The notes below the pieces were generated by a model. That model had not been told where the DNA came from, ran no database searches, and worked only from the letters and a program-made list of their open reading frames with translations. From CAISDA01 sp050258555 (lineage in GTDB: Bacteria > Bacteroidota > Ignavibacteria > UBA10030 > UBA8401): a stretch of 23,971 bases of DNA. Made by a program: the position numbers and the translations under genes. The stretch is from assembly GCA_050258555.1 (NCBI GenBank), contig JBLMZA010000169.1:1-23971 (forward strand). Reading direction: 5' to 3'. Shown here piece by piece: positions 12,426-19,697 of the stretch. Numbering within the stretch: the first letter of the stretch is position 1; each line of letters opens with the position of its first letter.

Positions 12426-14243
12426 ATGGATAAACAATCAACACTCGGGTTCATACTCATCGCCCTTGTCATCATGGTCTGGATGTGGTACAGCGCGCCC
12501 AAGCCGCAGCCCGCCACACAGCAAAAGACGCAGAGCGCGCAGCAGCGGACCGCGGCGCGGCCCGACTCGGCACAGAAGCAGGCGCTCTCGGCCCCTTCTG
12601 CGCGCAGAGACAGTACGCAGGCATCCTCTGCCCGCATCGATTCGCTCGGAAAATTCTTCTCCTCCGCCCTCCAGGCTCCCGAACGCACGATCACGATCGA
12701 GACGGACAAATACACGGCCGTGCTTTCCACCAAAGGCGGCGTGATCAAAAAGTGGACGCTCAAGCACTATCAGACGTGGGACAAGTATCCCGTGCAGCTC
12801 GTCGAAGATATGCGCAACGGCGACTTCAGCCTGCTCTTCAATACGGCGGACGGCAAGCAGATCAACACGAAGGCAATGTCCTTCACCGTGAATGCGGCAT
12901 CGGACCATATCGTGCTCGATAAGAACACGCCCGAAGCCTCGGTCGATTTCACCCTTCCTGCCGCGGGAGCGGGCTCGATCACGAAGCGCTTCACGTTCAA
13001 AAACGACGCCTACGGCGCCGACATCGATCTGCACTTTGTGAACATGCAGGGAGTGATCGCCAACTACGAATACCAGGTCGTCTGGGAGCACGGCATCCGC
13101 TTTGCCGAGCACAATTCGTATGAGGAAGCAAAGACCGCGCTTGCCTACTCGTATGCGGGAGGCGAGCTGGCGCAGATCGATGCGGGCAAGCAGGATGAAG
13201 TGCCCACATCCAATACGAGCGGGCAGACGGACTGGGTCGCCAGCCGCACGAAGTATTTCGCCGTCGCTCTCATCTCGGCCGATAAAAAAGCCAACGGCGC
13301 CTATATGGAAGGCCATCACATTCCGGCGCCCGACAACGGCGTGATCAAGCAGTACGGCATCGCGCTCAAGATGCCCTTCAAGGGCAGCCAGGACGAGACG
13401 GCGAAGCTCTCGCTCTATCTCGGTCCGCTCGAATATCAGACGATCAAGGCCTACAACGTCGAGCTCGAAAAGATCATCAACCTCGGCTGGACGTGGATCC
13501 GCCCGATCACGATGTATCTCTTCATTCCGTTTTTCACGTTCCTCCACACGTTCATCTCGAACTACGGCGTGGTGATCATCGTCTTTTCGATCGTGATCAA
13601 GCTGCTCCTGCACCCCTTGACGAAGAAGAGCCTCGATTCGATGCGCAAGATGCAGAAGCTCCAGCCGCTCATGGAAGAGATCAAGGTGAAGTACAAGGAC
13701 GATCCGAATGCGATGAACGTCCAGACGATGAAGCTCTACAAGGATTACGGCGTCAATCCGGCCGGCGGCTGCCTGCCGATGCTACTGCAGATGCCGATCC
13801 TCTTTGCGCTCTATGCGCTCTTTGCCTCGGCCATCGAACTGCGCCAGGCGCCGTTCATCTGGTGGATCCAGGATCTCTCGGTGCCCGATGTGATGGTTCA
13901 TCTGCCGTTTTCGATACCGCTTCTCGGGAATTTCCTGAGCGGACTCACATTGGCCATGGGCGTGACGATGTTCGTGCAGCAGAAGATGACGACGACCGAT
14001 CCGCGCCAGGCGCAGATGGTGTGGATGATGCCGATCATGTTCACGCTCATGTTCAACAATCTGCCCTCGGGACTGAACCTGTATTATTTCGTCTTCAACC
14101 TGCTCTCGATCGGTCAGCAGTATTACGTGAACAAGAAGCATGACAAGGAGCCGCTGCAGAAAGTGCCGCAGAAGAAGGCGGGCAAGGAAACCTGGATGGA
14201 GCGCATGGCCAAGCAGGCCGCGCAGGCGCAGAAAAAGAAATAA
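12426..14243 (+). CDS. yidC: Membrane protein insertase YidC
   Basis: The 605-residue protein has the Gram-negative YidC layout. There is an N-terminal membrane helix (residues about 6-22), a Gln/Ala/Ser-rich linker (about 25-80), a periplasmic beta-supersandwich domain (about 88-340), and a C-terminal five-helix core starting near 360. The core contains IIVFSIVIKLLLHPLTKKSL, then NPAGGCLPMLLQMPILFALY, ATTTDP-like MTTTDPRQAQMVWMMP and NLPSGLNLYYFVFNLLS. The groove residue that is Arg in E. coli (R366) is Lys here (about K392), a substitution seen in related phyla. The C-terminal tail is Lys-rich (about 580-605), as in many homologues that contact ribosomes. It inserts membrane proteins with or without SecYEG. 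The expected mnmE neighbour is absent; a strong terminator follows. Confidence 0.97.
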   Translation: MDKQSTLGFILIALVIMVWMWYSAPKPQPATQQKTQSAQQRTAARPDSAQKQALSAPSARRDSTQASSARIDSLGKFFSSALQAPERTITIETDKYTAVLSTKGGVIKKWTLKHYQTWDKYPVQLVEDMRNGDFSLLFNTADGKQINTKAMSFTVNAASDHIVLDKNTPEASVDFTLPAAGAGSITKRFTFKNDAYGADIDLHFVNMQGVIANYEYQVVWEHGIRFAEHNSYEEAKTALAYSYAGGELAQIDAGKQDEVPTSNTSGQTDWVASRTKYFAVALISADKKANGAYMEGHHIPAPDNGVIKQYGIALKMPFKGSQDETAKLSLYLGPLEYQTIKAYNVELEKIINLGWTWIRPITMYLFIPFFTFLHTFISNYGVVIIVFSIVIKLLLHPLTKKSLDSMRKMQKLQPLMEEIKVKYKDDPNAMNVQTMKLYKDYGVNPAGGCLPMLLQMPILFALYALFASAIELRQAPFIWWIQDLSVPDVMVHLPFSIPLLGNFLSGLTLAMGVTMFVQQKMTTTDPRQAQMVWMMPIMFTLMFNNLPSGLNLYYFVFNLLSIGQQYYVNKKHDKEPLQKVPQKKAGKETWMERMAKQAAQAQKKK

Positions 14244-14284
14244 TCGCAGGGCCTGTTCGCTCGAAGCGTCTGGAGAAAAATACG

Positions 14285-14327
14285 AAGCGCCGTCTGACTC
14301 ACAAAGGGTCGACGGCGCTTTTTGTTT
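14285..14327 (+). terminator. Intrinsic terminator after yidC
   Basis: AAGCGCCGTC (14285-14294) pairs perfectly with GACGGCGCTT (14311-14320), extended after a one-base bulge by GACTC/GGGTC around an ACAAA loop, and is followed by TTTTTGTTTT. It lies 41 bases past yidC and may also stop the convergent barrel gene, since AAAAA precedes the left arm. Confidence 0.85.
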
Positions 14328-14359
14328 TATCAGGCACAGATGATCGTATGCCCCAATGA

Positions 14360-14959
14360 TTACAGCGGCAGCACGATACCCGCCATGACTTCGACGGTCT
14401 CCGGAGCGTTGCTTTCATGCAATCCACGCACGCTGAGATCGAGTCCCAGGTTTTCCGAAGCGTGATAGTGCACGCCGCCCCCGATCTTGAAGAGGGTTCC
14501 GGAACTGGAGTCGTCACCACCTCGCGCGCCGCGGGGCACGTTGAAAGCGCTGTGGCCTGCAAGATCAAAGTATTTGCCGACTTCCGCCGTGAGATACGGC
14601 GAGAACATATGTTTGACGAGCGAATATTTCACTCCCGCCACAATCGGGATGAAATGATGCGTGATGGCCGGATAGTACGTTGCGCCCCAGGAGATCACAG
14701 CAGTGCTTCCGGAACCATCGACGAAAACATCCGGCACGATCACGCGGGAAGCATCCACATGGTAGCGGTCGTATCCCGTGGCGAGCGTCACATCAAGTTT
14801 GCCGAGAAGCGGATAGGCAACCAGCGCCTCGATGCGCTGGTTATTCATCACGCCGCCATGATTGACCACGACAGTTCCGACTTTCAGACTGAGGCTTTGT
14901 GCAGAGGCATGGGCAACAAACGCGAACGAGACAAGAAGGAAACAGAGCGAGCGTTTCAT
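14360..14959 (-). CDS. Outer-membrane beta-barrel protein (small, secreted)
   Basis: The 199-residue protein starts MKRSLCFLLVSFAFVAHASA followed by Q, a clear Sec signal peptide with cleavage after Ala-Ser-Ala. The mature part is made of alternating strands (LSLKVGTVVVNH, RIEALVAYPLLGKLDVTLATGY, FSPYLTAEVGKYFD, LFKIGGGVHYHASENLGLDLSVRG) and ends VMAGIVLPL, a barrel-type C-terminal strand. It resembles small 8-stranded outer-membrane proteins (OmpW/porin-family style), with no specific family recognised. The frame is open far upstream, but the start at 14959 is clear because it begins the signal peptide and has AGGAG eight bases before it. That ribosome site lies inside the decayed mazF sequence, so the gene is now directly downstream of mazE. 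Confidence 0.82.
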   Translation of the reverse strand: MKRSLCFLLVSFAFVAHASAQSLSLKVGTVVVNHGGVMNNQRIEALVAYPLLGKLDVTLATGYDRYHVDASRVIVPDVFVDGSGSTAVISWGATYYPAITHHFIPIVAGVKYSLVKHMFSPYLTAEVGKYFDLAGHSAFNVPRGARGGDDSSSGTLFKIGGGVHYHASENLGLDLSVRGLHESNAPETVEVMAGIVLPL

Positions 14960-15073
14960 ATCATCACTCCTGACTGTGTGGATAAGAGCACGCCATCGAT
15001 CGGCAATCCCAGCGGAATGGCGACCTCGAAGGGATATCCCTGCATCCGTGAAGTGTAGGCCCTTGGTCACCAT
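14956..15073 (-). pseudogene. Decayed mazF toxin gene (internal deletion and frame shift)
   Basis: An ATG at 15073 overlaps the mazE stop as ATGGTGA, the usual mazE-mazF coupling, and opens MVTKG. It then runs on in a meaningless frame. In a neighbouring frame the same DNA (about 15045-14956, minus strand) reads TSRMQGYPFEVAIPLGLPID then GVLL, matching the MazF segment around GYPFEVxLPxGLxxxGVVL. About 45-50 codons of the toxin, including the N-terminal RGDIVWLDF-type strand and the GxRPALVLS region, are missing. The C terminus is also changed (STQSGVMI then stop). The relic cannot encode an active endoribonuclease. The MazF match is from recognised family motifs, not a search. Confidence 0.72.
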
Positions 15074-15309
15074 ACTTCCTTTCCCTGTGCCTTCCCTGTT
15101 TCTGTCTCCCGGTGAAGATTCTTCTTCGTCGCGCGGGACAAGAGCTCTTCGAGCGTCACAGGCGGGGAGGCGGGTTTGGAGATAGCGATTCGGTCCTCTT
15201 CGATCATGAGGACAACTCGCGAATTTTTCTTCAATCCCAAGTGTTCGGCAAACGGTTTTGGAATCCTGAGGGCGAGACTGTTGCCCCATGTATGAATTCT
15301 TGTCTGCAT
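15067..15309 (-). CDS. mazE: MazE-like antitoxin (AbrB/SpoVT domain)
   Basis: The 80-residue protein starts MQTRIHTWGNSLALRIPKPF, the swapped-hairpin AbrB/MazE DNA-binding fold, and continues LGLKKNSRVVLMIEEDRIAI. Its C terminus, VTLEELLSRATKKNLHRET then GKAQGKEVW, matches the MazF-binding tail of MazE antitoxins (LEELLxxITxxNLHxExxxGxxxGxEVW). AGGG lies seven bases before ATG 15309. The frame is intact with no sign of decay, although its toxin partner is a relic. It may persist as a transcriptional regulator of its own operon, now including the barrel gene, or as an antitoxin against a MazF encoded elsewhere. Both possibilities are inference. Confidence 0.9.
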   Translation of the reverse strand: MQTRIHTWGNSLALRIPKPFAEHLGLKKNSRVVLMIEEDRIAISKPASPPVTLEELLSRATKKNLHRETETGKAQGKEVW

Positions 15310-15340
15310 TTCATAGCCCTGTTAATTACTTTCTGCATTA

Positions 15341-15370
15341 AAGATACGTTGCGCAGCGTCGTCAAGTCAA
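15341..15370 (-). promoter_or_regulatory. Candidate promoter of mazE
   Basis: On the minus strand TTGACT (15370-15365), an 18-base spacer and TATCTT (15346-15341) lie about 35 bases before the mazE start. As for other MazE proteins, autoregulation near this site is expected but no clear palindromic operator was seen. Confidence 0.4.
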
Positions 15371-15441
15371 ATTAATTCCGAATCCAATCAGATTTTTTAA
15401 CCGCCATTCCTCTGGAAATGTCGTCATAGGAAAAATAACAC

Positions 15442-15470
15442 TTGACATAAATCCAATATTCCTATACATT
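15442..15470 (+). promoter_or_regulatory. Sigma-70-type promoter of the lipoprotein gene
   Basis: TTGACA (15442-15447), a 17-base spacer and TACATT (15465-15470, in TATACATT) lie about 90 bases before the lipoprotein start in a distinctly A+T-rich spacer between divergent genes. The -35 is perfect. Confidence 0.6.
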
Positions 15471-15560
15471 CTCTAACCAAACAAGTCATCATCAGGCAGC
15501 TTCTTTACTGTCAAGCACTTACATATTAATTGACATCCTCACCGTCCGGAAAGCCCGTCT

Positions 15561-16226
15561 ATGCGCCTCGATATCCTCATACTAAGTGGACTTCTATTAG
15601 TATTTTCCGCATGCAAAGACAAGTCAATCGAACCGAAGGAAGACAATAGGCCGGTCGGTCGTGGAGACAGTACGTGGTTTTACAGCTTCCAGCAGCCCTA
15701 TAGTCCGATTGATACATTCCGAATCGACTTCCTGGGAACGACGACGATTTCAATTGAGGGCAGGGCGTATCCCGTCTTGAAGCAAAGCGGAGGATATTAT
15801 GTCGATTCCAGCGAGCTCACGAATCTGTATTGGGAAGGCCCTGATGGACTCTATCGGATGGGAATCTATGATTCATACGATACGCTCTACACCAAAATCT
15901 TGACATATAAATATCCCGTCCACGCTGGGGACACATATGAGTACCGAATGATCTCGATCAGTCCCGCCGACACCTATTACGTCTCCCCCCAGATCCTCAC
16001 CATGAAAGTCATTGCGGTCGACACACTCATTACAACGCCTGCCGGCACATTCAAATGCAATCAATACCAATATACAAAACGACCAGTAGATGATGTTGCC
16101 GAATTCTGGCAGTATAATTTATATTATGCCCCAGGAATTGGCTTAATCGCAGGCCATACAGTAAGTGCAAAATCTGGATCTATGAAACAGGATTATCGTC
16201 TCATTAAGCGCGAACATTATCATTAA
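15561..16226 (+). CDS. Predicted lipoprotein, unknown function
   Basis: The 221-residue protein starts MRLDILILSGLLLVFSACKDK, a type II signal peptide with lipobox VFSA-C (lipidated Cys18), followed by an acidic, proline-containing linker. The mature domain is beta-rich with many Tyr, Thr and Asp residues (YEYRMISISPADTYYV). It ends with TTPAGTFKCNQYQY and YYAPGIGLIAGHT, a segment common in FCB-group outer-membrane lipoproteins of unknown role. No catalytic motif is visible. The ATG at 15561 has only a distant GGA; it begins the signal peptide, so the start is likely right. Codon use is more A+T-rich than in most neighbours, as in the following protease gene. A good promoter lies at 15442-15470. 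Confidence 0.8.
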   Translation: MRLDILILSGLLLVFSACKDKSIEPKEDNRPVGRGDSTWFYSFQQPYSPIDTFRIDFLGTTTISIEGRAYPVLKQSGGYYVDSSELTNLYWEGPDGLYRMGIYDSYDTLYTKILTYKYPVHAGDTYEYRMISISPADTYYVSPQILTMKVIAVDTLITTPAGTFKCNQYQYTKRPVDDVAEFWQYNLYYAPGIGLIAGHTVSAKSGSMKQDYRLIKREHYH

Positions 16227-16253
16227 TTGATTTGAACGTTGATCAGCTATACA
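16227..16253 (+). promoter_or_regulatory. Candidate promoter for the metalloprotease gene
   Basis: TTGATT (16227-16232) and TATACA (16248-16253) are separated by 15 bases, shorter than ideal, directly at the stop of the lipoprotein gene. If used, transcription would begin near 16260 and give a leader of about 110 bases. Confidence 0.3.
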
Positions 16254-16269
16254 AAGGAGGAAACGAATT

Positions 16270-16323
16270 GCAGACGAAAATGAATTCTGTTTATTTTTCA
16301 TCTGCCGTGCCGTGAGCGTCTGC
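16270..16323 (+). promoter_or_regulatory. Leader region with mutually exclusive hairpins upstream of the protease gene
   Basis: GCAGACGAAAA (16270-16280) can pair with TTTTCATCTGC (16295-16305; 10 of 11). Its first seven bases can instead pair perfectly with CGTCTGC (16317-16323). The two pairings exclude each other. A strong AAAGGAGG (16254-16260) lies just upstream, followed seven bases later by TTG opening a 15-codon frame that ends at 16315. Whether this leader is functional is unknown. Confidence 0.3.
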
Positions 16324-16369
16324 ACCATCACCATCTCATTCTCACAATAACACTTACTGGAGGCTATAT

Positions 16370-18118
16370 ATGAAATACGCATTGCGTGCATTGGTAGCCA
16401 TGCTGCTTGTTGGAATGAATCTTTACGGCCAAGCTCATGATCTGATCCGTTTTCATAACGAAAAAGATGTTTCGCTGAAAGACAAACAAAAGAGCCGACT
16501 CGAACAGTATAAAAAGCTTAAACCATTTTCTTCCTATCAACTCATTTCTTTTGATTCCCTATCTTCACTCCGTGACAAAGTATCTCTTCAATTGACTCTT
16601 CCCGGTAAATCATCCATTACCGTGCCGAAGAAGATCAATGTCGTGCAAGCAGGAGAAGCATTTACATGGTATGGCGAATTGGCCGCGGCAGGAACATCCT
16701 GCTTCCTCTCCGTATGCAAGGGAGAAGTCCGGGGAACGATTCATGCGAATGACGAACTTTTTTGGGTCTACCCGATCGGTGACGGACTGCATATGTTGAT
16801 GAACGTCGACAAGAAGAACATCCCGTCCGATGAACCGAAGGATTGGAAGCCGAAAGTCACATTCAATCAGAGCAATACACATTCTTTTTCAGAACAGGCA
16901 TTAAAGAAAACCGCCACAACGCCCGTCATTCGCATCCTTGTATTTGCCACACCTGCTGCCGAAGCCAACAATCCCGATATGACGTCACTGGTAAATCAAT
17001 GTATCTCGTCCACACAAGCGGCGCTCAATGCGAGCATGGCCGATGTGACGGTTGAACTGGCCGGTCCCGTGCTCATGGGCAATTATACAGAATCCGGATC
17101 CGTTTATACAGACCTCGCTCATTTTCAATACGCCGACGGCGTGATGGATAACGTCTTCGCATATCGCAATCAGTATTCTGCGGACTTGATGGTGCTTTTG
17201 GTTGATTATACTGTAGGAGATGCAATCGGTTTGGCCGCCGCTATTCCGGCTCAAGAAATGGGAGATGCTTTTTGTGTCCTTCAAGATGATTATGCCGTCA
17301 CCAATCTCACTTTTGCCCATGAAATCGGCCATTTGATGGGCGGTTATCACGAAACTGATCCGGCAGAACCTCCATATGCTCATGGACACGTTAATAAAGG
17401 AGGCATCGGAGGTGCATGGAGAACCATCATGGCTGTTGCCAACGAAGCTACATCAAGAATTCCGCATTACAGCAATCCTGATGTGTATTACAATAATGCT
17501 CCAACCGGTGTGGCTGGCGTTAGCCAGGTTTCACTCAGATGGGAACAAACCGCGCCTGCGATTTCAAATTTCCGGTATCCGACGGCGCTGGCCATCAGCA
17601 CGATCTCAGGGCCGACATATCTTGAAAACCGTCAACAGGGGACATGGAGCGTGACGATCACGGCAGCCTCCGGCAATCATTCCATTCAATGGTCGGCATC
17701 AGAAGATGGCGGCAGCTCATGGATTCCGCTGGGAACCTCCACCACACAGACACGCTCGATGGCGTATTCCGATTATATCCTGCGATGCGTCGTTCATGAT
17801 AATGAAACGACCGAAGAAGTCTCGGCCGAAAAGACGGTCTATTATTCCGACCCCCAGCAGCAGATCATCAGTCAGAACGTACCGAACCCGTTTAACCCGT
17901 CAACCGAAATTTCCTATCATGTGAAAGCTAACGAACTGGTGACATTGAAAGTGTTTGATGTCCTGGGACGCGAAGTCTCCACATTAGTCAATGAAGTACA
18001 GAAGCCGGGACACTACCGCGTGCGTTTCAACGGTGCAAATGTGCCGAGTGGAACTTATATGTACCGCTATCAAGCCGGGAATGTGGTCGAAGTGAGAAGG
18101 ATGCAATTGCTCAAATAA
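16370..18118 (+). CDS. Secreted metzincin-type zinc metalloprotease with T9SS sorting domain
   Basis: The 582-residue protein has a signal peptide (MKYALRALVAMLLVGMNLYG then QA) and a propeptide-like region to about 183. Its catalytic domain carries FAHEIGHLMGGYH (residues 315-327), the HExxHxxGxxH zinc site of metzincins. A Met-turn WRTIMAV (M354) and RIPHYSNPDVYYN follow, an arrangement seen in peptidyl-Asp (M72) and reprolysin-like peptidases. Residues about 405-490 form an Ig/FN3-like domain. The last ~80 residues (NPFNPSTEISYHV, LKVFDVLGREVSTLVN, PSGTYMYRY, RRMQLLK) are a type A T9SS C-terminal signal. It should be exported across the outer membrane and cleaved or anchored. GGAGG lies seven bases before ATG 16370. 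Its A+T content is higher than that of the flanking housekeeping genes. Confidence 0.92.
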   Translation: MKYALRALVAMLLVGMNLYGQAHDLIRFHNEKDVSLKDKQKSRLEQYKKLKPFSSYQLISFDSLSSLRDKVSLQLTLPGKSSITVPKKINVVQAGEAFTWYGELAAAGTSCFLSVCKGEVRGTIHANDELFWVYPIGDGLHMLMNVDKKNIPSDEPKDWKPKVTFNQSNTHSFSEQALKKTATTPVIRILVFATPAAEANNPDMTSLVNQCISSTQAALNASMADVTVELAGPVLMGNYTESGSVYTDLAHFQYADGVMDNVFAYRNQYSADLMVLLVDYTVGDAIGLAAAIPAQEMGDAFCVLQDDYAVTNLTFAHEIGHLMGGYHETDPAEPPYAHGHVNKGGIGGAWRTIMAVANEATSRIPHYSNPDVYYNNAPTGVAGVSQVSLRWEQTAPAISNFRYPTALAISTISGPTYLENRQQGTWSVTITAASGNHSIQWSASEDGGSSWIPLGTSTTQTRSMAYSDYILRCVVHDNETTEEVSAEKTVYYSDPQQQIISQNVPNPFNPSTEISYHVKANELVTLKVFDVLGREVSTLVNEVQKPGHYRVRFNGANVPSGTYMYRYQAGNVVEVRRMQLLK

Positions 18119-18125
18119 GGACATA

Positions 18126-18167
18126 AAAAAGGGGCGCTCTCCACGATTATGAATAGCGCCACTTTTT
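18126..18167. terminator. Bidirectional intrinsic terminator
   Basis: AAAAAGGGGCGCT (18126-18138) and AGCGCCACTTTTT (18155-18167) pair at 12 of 13 positions around a 16-base loop, with A and T tracts on the two flanks. It separates the convergent protease (+) and acyltransferase (-) genes. Confidence 0.82.
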
Positions 18168-18200
18168 AATTCCGATCCATTTTCATTTCTTGCCGCAGCG

Positions 18201-19364
18201 TCACACTTTCAGGAACCACTTCTTCCGCCACATGAGCCAGGCGAAGAAAAAGAGCATCAGATCCCAGAGAATCGCCCAGGCAAGCGAGGCATTCAGGGGA
18301 CTCAGGTTCGGCTTGAAGACGTTATCCATCAGAAGCCGCTGGATGGTCACCCAGTCGTACGTGCCGTCGCTCAACTGCACGTTGAATTTCAACAGACCCT
18401 GAAGGCGTCCAAGCACGCCCGAGAGCGCAAAGACGAAGATCGCATTCATGCCGTAGATCACCAAGGGAGTCGCCCACTTCTTGTAGCCCTTGGCGTCGAT
18501 CAGGAAATAGAACATGCCGAAGATGCACGTCGCAAATCCCGCCATGAAGACGACATAGGACGGCGTCCAGAGGTTCTTGTTGATCGGCACCCACATATCG
18601 AAGATGGCGCCGAGCAGAAGCAGCACGGAGCCCGCCACAAACATCCAGCTGGTTTTTTCCTCCTTCGAGACGTCCTTCACTTTCAGATACAATCCGACCA
18701 GCACGCCGAAGAGCGCCGTGCCGATTGCGCCCAGTGTCGATATGACGCCCTCGGGATCGAAGCCCGGAGCGGGCGCGCCGCGCCAGGTGTGGTTCGTGCC
18801 GATCACCATCGAATCGATCCAGCGGGCGATACTGCCCATGGGGGTGAGATTGCCGGCGCCGAATTCCGGCACGGGCACCATCGTGAGCATGATCCAGTAG
18901 GCGCCAAGAATGCCGACGATCCATGCAACGATCGCACGCGCCGACGAGGCATTCAGATAGATCGCCGAGGCAAGAACATACGTGATGCCGATGCGCTGCA
19001 GCACACCCGGGATCCTCAATGTGGCGAAATTCAGATGCGTGCCCGGCAGGAGTCCGAACGGAAACATCGTCAGGAGCAGGCCGATCGCGAAGATCATCGC
19101 GCCGCGCTTTGCGGCCTGGAGCATGAGCTTGCCTTTCGTGTCGCCGCGCTCGATGCGGCTTGCAAACGACATCGTCATGGCCACGCCGACGATCCATAAG
19201 AAAAACGGGAAGATGAAATCGGTGAATGTCCATCCGTTCCAGGAGGCGTGTTCAAGCTGGGGGTAGATCGTGCTCCATGAGCCGGGATTGTTCACCAGCA
19301 TCATTCCGGCAATCGTGAAGCCGCGGAATGCGTCGAGCGAAACGAGGCGTTCTTTTGCTGCCAT
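18201..19364 (-). CDS. Multi-pass membrane acyltransferase, NagX/HGSNAT-like (DUF5009)
   Basis: The 387-residue protein begins RLVSLDAFRGFTIAGMMLVNNPG (about residues 6-28; the family N-terminal signature with conserved Asp-x-x-Arg-Gly). It continues with about ten hydrophobic helices separated by short loops, and includes FTDFIFPFFLWIVGVAM, RIPGVLQRIGITYVLA and YGMNAIFVFALSGVL. These features match bacterial relatives of heparan-alpha-glucosaminide N-acetyltransferase, often encoded with N-acetylglucosamine or chitin utilisation genes (NagX). The likely role is acyl transfer to a (glucos)amine sugar at the membrane, not experimentally fixed for bacterial members. The ATG at 19364 is preceded by AAGGAAC at about 11 bases. 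It lies downstream of the chitinase-like gene on the same strand but beyond that gene's terminator. Confidence 0.88.
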   Translation of the reverse strand: MAAKERLVSLDAFRGFTIAGMMLVNNPGSWSTIYPQLEHASWNGWTFTDFIFPFFLWIVGVAMTMSFASRIERGDTKGKLMLQAAKRGAMIFAIGLLLTMFPFGLLPGTHLNFATLRIPGVLQRIGITYVLASAIYLNASSARAIVAWIVGILGAYWIMLTMVPVPEFGAGNLTPMGSIARWIDSMVIGTNHTWRGAPAPGFDPEGVISTLGAIGTALFGVLVGLYLKVKDVSKEEKTSWMFVAGSVLLLLGAIFDMWVPINKNLWTPSYVVFMAGFATCIFGMFYFLIDAKGYKKWATPLVIYGMNAIFVFALSGVLGRLQGLLKFNVQLSDGTYDWVTIQRLLMDNVFKPNLSPLNASLAWAILWDLMLFFFAWLMWRKKWFLKV

Positions 19365-19559
19365 GGGATTCTTGTTCCTTGGTTGTATAAATGTGTGTGC
19401 GTTGAATGAATGCAGAGGGTGTTCGTTTTTTTCCGTTGACGTGTGTGCGGCGTTGCCTTCTCACCGCAGGCAATGTAAACAATATTTTGAAATCTTCCTA
19501 TCGAATAAAATACAAGGGCATGTGCGGCATTCGGGTGTGCAGCGGGCGAAGCAACCCAC

Positions 19560-19580
19560 ATACGCGCTTAACGCGCGTAT
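19560..19580. repeat. Perfect 8-bp inverted repeat
   Basis: ATACGCGC (19560-19567) and GCGCGTAT (19573-19580) flank a 5-base TTAAC loop. There is no T tract on either side, so an operator or RNA hairpin is more likely than a terminator. It lies about 200 bases upstream of the acyltransferase start. Confidence 0.5.
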
Positions 19581-19611
19581 CATTTCCGGCTTCGCCCCAC
19601 ATGAAAACACA

Positions 19612-19653
19612 AAGGGCCGGCAGGAATGTGTTGCGTTTCCCGGTCCGGCCCTT
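19612..19653 (-). terminator. Intrinsic terminator after the chitinase-like gene
   Basis: AAGGGCCGG (19612-19620) and CCGGCCCTT (19645-19653) are perfect complements, with an inner GGAA/TTCC pairing. On the minus strand the stem is followed by an interrupted T tract (TTTGTGTTTT). It lies 44 bases past the stop. Confidence 0.7.
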
Positions 19654-19697
19654 CGCGTTTGGAGAATGAGGTGCGTGCCTCTTTCTTCCCTATCGTC

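Larger units (their letters stand above)
19365..19697 (-). other. 333-base spacer between acyltransferase and chitinase genes
   Basis: No credible gene lies here. The region holds the chitinase terminator (19612-19653), a perfect 8-bp hairpin (19560-19580) and, near 19385, a TATACA-like element on the minus strand that could belong to the acyltransferase promoter but has no matching -35. Confidence 0.6.

Noticed and set aside
12438..13613. 391-codon minus-strand open frame opposite yidC
   Set aside because: It lies antisense to a certain YidC and has the charged composition typical of shadows of G+C-rich genes.
14960..15289. N-terminal extension of the barrel gene to 15289
   Set aside because: It would overlap mazE and put a signal peptide in the middle of the protein; the ribosome site at 14959 decides the start.
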